Shown here: positions 59,962 to 64,000 of the stretch, in pieces
How positions within the stretch are numbered: position 1 is the stretch's first letter
How the letters are laid out: each line of letters opens with the position of its first letter
NCBI GenBank assembly: GCA_963921425.1
Contig: OY992836.1
Coordinates: forward strand, 21,493,889-21,557,888
Direction: 5' to 3'
DNA: 64,000 nt
From: Dryas octopetala
Taxonomy: Eukaryota; Streptophyta; Magnoliopsida; Rosales; Rosaceae
Made by a program: the position numbers and the translations under genes
The notes under the pieces: model-generated
What the model was told of the DNA's origin: nothing
Databases searched by the model: none
The model's input: only the letters and a program-made list of their open reading frames with translations

Positions 59962-61137
59962 TAAGGAATAAAGTTTCAGTTTTGAGAAAATTTTCGATGG
60001 AAATTTTTGCAAAAATTTCGATTAAAATTTTGATTTCGATAAAATTGGACAAAACGACGAAAATTGCTATCAAAATATGGAAATTTTGAATGAAACTTGA
60101 CTATATGTTTATTTAACATATTATCTACTACATTGATAAAAAAACATTGAAGAAATCAAATAATACAGTAGATTTCATGTGATATGTGATGAATATAATG
60201 CGCGCCGGAGACAATACTATTAAAAAAATACTTCATTAATTAATAATTACATAAAAAAATTACACGAATAAATCACCAATGTAGCAACGGAAAGTAGCAA
60301 GCTTACTCAAAGGGACTTAGAAATGGTCTTCGATAGTTAAATTAAGCCGAATTAGGTTAAAATAGAATAAATCCGATGACAGCAGCGGCGACAACGGTTT
60401 ATCTAAAATTTCAATTTTACAAATTATCGTAATTAGAAAACCAAACATTAAGGAAATGAAACTTCATGATAAGGAGATAAATTTTTTTTTCATAATTTAT
60501 GTACAACTAAACAAAACACCAAAATGACCAAATCAAACCTCAAATAAAATCTCAAATCTTTTTTTTCTTTCTAATTGCCTAAAGACTCCAAATCTCAATC
60601 TACCTTAAAAAAAAAAAAAAATTTTATTTCCTTTTTCTTTTTTTTTCTTTTCTCTACTTTTTTTTTTCTTTCCTTTTCTTTTCTTTTTTTTCTTTTTCCT
60701 TTCTTTTCTCTTCTTTTTTTTTTTTTCCTTTTCCTCTTCTTCCCCCAGTGGCCTTCGACTCTTCGTCTTCTTCTAGTTCCAGTGGCCAGTGCCCTTCCTC
60801 TTTTTTTTTTCTCCAGTTTTTCTTTTCTTCTCCTCCCTTCATAATCTCTCTTCCCTCTCCCTCCTCCCTCCTCCCTCCTCCCTCCTCCCTTCCTAATATT
60901 TTCTTCCCTCTCCCTCCGTGAATCTCCTCTCCCTCCGACGACGGCGCTCCCTCTCCGATCTCTTCTCTCCCTCCGGCGATGGTGCTCTACCTCCCCTCTC
61001 ACTCCGGTCTCTGCCTCTCCTCTCTCTCTCCGGTCTCTACATCGAAAATTTTGCCGAAATTTCGAGGATTTCAGAAAATTTCGGCTTGTATGGTGTTAAA
61101 ATTTCCATACTCCTAAAAAACAAAATTTTACTCCTTG
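59962..61137 (-). mobile_element. Non-autonomous hAT-type element, copy 2 (inverted)
   Basis: This 1176-bp element begins TAAGGAATAAAG and ends ACTCCTTG, with flanks CTTAGAAT (59954-59961) and GTTAGAAT (61138-61145), a 7 of 8 target duplication. It carries the same sequence as 44015-45168 in the opposite orientation, including AAATTTCG-rich ends, a segment around TCACATGAAA/CGCGCATTATA, and a long T/C-rich block (60555-60730) that is the complement of the purine block in copy 1. No coding function. Confidence 0.78.
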
Positions 61138-61145
61138 GTTAGAAT

Positions 61146-64000
61146 TACTATATTTTTTAGAAAAAAATTTAAATAAAATTCTTCAATGTGTTTATGCATT
61201 TATCTATCTCATTACACTTATATAATACATGACTGTTCTATAAATACAAAGATAAACACATTATACATATAATACCGTATCATAAATTTTTTTTTTTTTA
61301 CACTACATGTGTACCACCTCTAGATGTGATATATGAATACTAACATTTTTGTTTACTTATTGGTTTGGACCGTTTGGTGGGTTTTGCTTTGGTTCGGGGG
61401 TATGATTCTCGTTGTGATTGCCTTTTGTAGAGTAGTATGCTAGTATTCATGTGCTTAATATAATATCCCAATATTTCTCAACAAGGAAAGACATAAAATC
61501 TATAAGATATTTATTGGAAAATACTTGGGTATTCAAGTTTGAGTATCAACTTTGTACTCAAAATTTTGGAGTTAAAATCTAATATAAAGCCGTCAAAAGA
61601 AGAAAAATAAAATGACTTAATTAAAAATCCGAAATCACTACTGATCTTAGTCTAAGAAAGACTCATAAAATGGACTGGAGTCTAAATCTCCCTACTACCA
61701 ATTAGTTATCGTTTAGGTGATATTTTTCTACTTAATTATAAAAGGTTTAAATTCGAATCACCACTCGTTTAGAAAATAATTATTATTATTATAGATTTCT
61801 TTTGTTTAATTTGATACAAATATTCATATACATGGTTTTGTATGCTAGCAGGAAGTTTCTTTTAGTTTCAAAAGAAGTTCCACCCCTTGATATGCTCTAA
61901 GGACAATAGAGTAGTAGACATTGAAAGCCAATTATTTGCGGCAAAAAAAAAAAAATCAATTATTATTATTATTTTTTTAAGTTGGTCGACAGGAAAAGCA
62001 AAATGAAAGTAGCAAGGAGTAGCAATTTTTCTTCTTTAACCCTTGGGATACGCTTAAGCAACAGTGCTTTTCAGGACGAGACAAAATAACAAGACATCAC
62101 CCCAAAAAAAATATTCAACCAAAACGAATCTAATAGACTATAACAATATCTGTCAAATCTAATATACCCATGTAATGAATTATTGCACAAGGAAACAGAA
62201 AAGACAAATGAGAGAAAAAGAAAAAGATGATAGAAGATGGAGAAACAATGCCTATGATCAATTTTTTCTTAATTCAATATGATATTAATATTTAGTACGA
62301 CTCACCTAAGAAACAACTTATGTGTAAAGTGATGAGTGCATTAAATATAATCATAAAAAATCATGATGAAGGGATTATTATATATGTAAGCAAATTGTTC
62401 TATTTTTGGCCAAAAAAAGTTAATTGTTCTATTAATGAGGAAATAAATATATAGTTATTGAAGGTGATGAGCCAGTGAACCACTCATTCGTGCAAGTGTT
62501 CATGATTCATCGTTGACCATAAAAAGCATGGGAGGATTAATCACCCTAATAAGCTTTTTGGAAAGTAAAAACAAGCCACTCAATAACTCTTAAATCTATG
62601 TAATATTTATTTCTAATATATATATATGTAATAATTAAAGTTGGGAAATTGATTTTTTAACTTGAGTATCAATGTATCATATAGTTGTTAGTCGACATCA
62701 TATAAGCAATATTATCAAATCAATTTTACACATCAACAAAAATATTCTCTCATATTTTCTTGCTTAGCAAGGTGTTGCTTTTATCTTTACGTTTAAGTAA
62801 AAACAAATTTCTTTCAATTGGATAGCTAAATTTTGAAAATAAAGATGGTAAAACTAATTTTAGGAAGAAATAATTTTTCCTTTTTTTTTTAATAGATGAA
62901 AAAAATGTTGTACTGGTTGACACGTGTCCTGAAGTCGTTAGATTTGCCTTATGGTACTCTGATTACAGCGAGCCAAAGACAGTTAACCAAAATCCCAATG
63001 ACGCTTGCTTTTGTGTTCCTTCGTCAGTGGTCAGGACCCAGTAGTCGTCCCCACGCACAGCGACCTCAAAGCCGTACGTTGACACGTGTCGGACGGAGGA
63101 TTCATGGACCACATCGTAGGACACGCCATTGTCAGAGAATCCTGTTCGTACAGCTGTAAAAAGGTGCGGGAGAGGAGGTGGGGACCACCTGGAGCAGTTG
63201 CAATGCTACAATGCTATGCTGTGGAGTGTACAGCGTCGTAGATTGGATTGGATTGGAGAAGGCGCTGGCGGCTGAAATCACAGGACTTGTTCACGCGCGC
63301 CTGTTTGGTGGTCCCCACCTCCTCCCCTGTATTCCTATACTACTACTGCTATACATTAGTGACCACCCTACTATACTACACGTTTTACGTTAATGCCGAA
63401 AGAAAGAAAGAAAGAAGAGGCTTCGTCTTCGTCGTTTTCTCCTTGGCTCTGCACCCGTGGGGCCCACTTGGATAGTAGTGATACAAATTCTCTAATAGTT
63501 CATTGTTGAATTGAAATCGTGCCCATTTCAACTTATTGGACGTGAGCCCATGCCTAACCAAGTAATTTTTCTGTATATGATTGTCAAATCGTTAAGTGTG
63601 TATTTGTTAATATTATACTTTAAAAGTATATAAATTTATTGTTTATTTATATGGTAACATGTGAATTAATAATATTATTGTGCTGGTGTGTCGGTCACAC
63701 ACAAAATCTACTTATTAAAATTAAAATAATTTTAAAAAACATATACGTCAAAGGAAAGGAAAATTCTAACTACGCCTACCTACTCTTTAGTCTCCTTCCA
63801 TATTAGTTTATATATTTTCTTCATTGTTTCTTGCTCTATTACTCATCTGCCTATTTCATTTGATGACTTTCCCAACTACCACAGAACAAGACATTTTTCT
63901 CTTTGTGAATTGTGACCTATGCTTTCCAACATCATACACATGATTATAAAAAAAATGTTAGTATTGATCGGTCACGCGTGCGTGTCATTGATGCGTGCGT
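61146..64000. other. Gene-free right end of the window
   Basis: Mostly AT-rich sequence. A GC-richer island at 62910-63480 has two copies of GTTGACACGTGTC (62916-62928 and 63078-63090) and an inverted repeat with 16-bp perfect arms at 63174-63189 and 63307-63322. No open frame there looks like a known protein. It might be a regulatory region of a gene beyond the window. Confidence 0.4.

Noticed and set aside
60575..61002. Phe/Leu-rich and Lys/Arg-rich frames
   Set aside because: They arise from T/C-rich low-complexity sequence inside the non-autonomous hAT-type element.

Overview
The window is nuclear DNA of a flowering plant. The genes have GT-AG introns, the intergenic DNA is AT-rich, and the gene families (class II KNOX homeobox, group B Raf-like MAPKKK, plant clade PP2C) are typical of land plants. 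Protein and transposon style suggest a eudicot, perhaps a woody rosid such as Rosaceae, but that is inference without a database search. Exon joins below were made by hand: each was accepted only when GT-AG sites preserved the reading frame and the family motif.

Layout. (1) 1-27 kb is a gene-rich block: the 3' part of a PP2C phosphatase (+), a glycerol-3-phosphate-transporter-type MFS carrier (-), the U5 snRNP GTPase Snu114/CLOTHO (-, 10 coding exons, 987 aa), two tiny TATA-driven Pro/Gly/His-rich genes (-), an apparently intact 3.5-kb hAT transposon with a perfect 8-bp target duplication, a probably N-myristoylated RING-H2 E3 ligase (+) and an unrecognised protein with C-terminal NPF motifs (-). 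(2) 28-34 kb holds a TRIM retrotransposon, a small RING-H2 gene (-) and a His-rich protein gene (+). (3) 34.8-46.1 kb is a transposon nest: a CACTA-type remnant contains a Mutator-like element (9-bp TSD, about 290-bp TIRs), which contains a young 7.1-kb gag-only LTR retrotransposon (5-bp TSD). A hAT-type non-autonomous element sits in the right arm of the CACTA remnant, and a palindromic Mutator-type MITE follows. (4) 46.4-64 kb holds a PB1-domain Raf-like MAPKKK (+, 9 coding exons, 1453 aa), a PIF-like element with a foldback core, a small Cys/Lys-rich gene (+), a KNAT3/4/5-type KNOX gene (-), a second copy of the hAT-type non-autonomous element in opposite orientation, and a gene-free end.

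There is no operon-like logic; these are independent plant genes in signalling (PP2C, MAPKKK), ubiquitin ligation (two RING-H2 proteins), splicing (Snu114), transport and development (KNOX). The most unusual points are the nested gag-only retrotransposon whose LTRs look identical except for two 83-bp minisatellite units, the intact hAT element with GGGGGGTC subterminal repeats, the pair of tiny proline-rich genes, a decayed duplicate of the MAPKKK promoter region on the other side of the transposon nest, and two genes about 23 kb apart sharing an F-x-Y-D-x2-S-Y-x-L-N-F-D signature.
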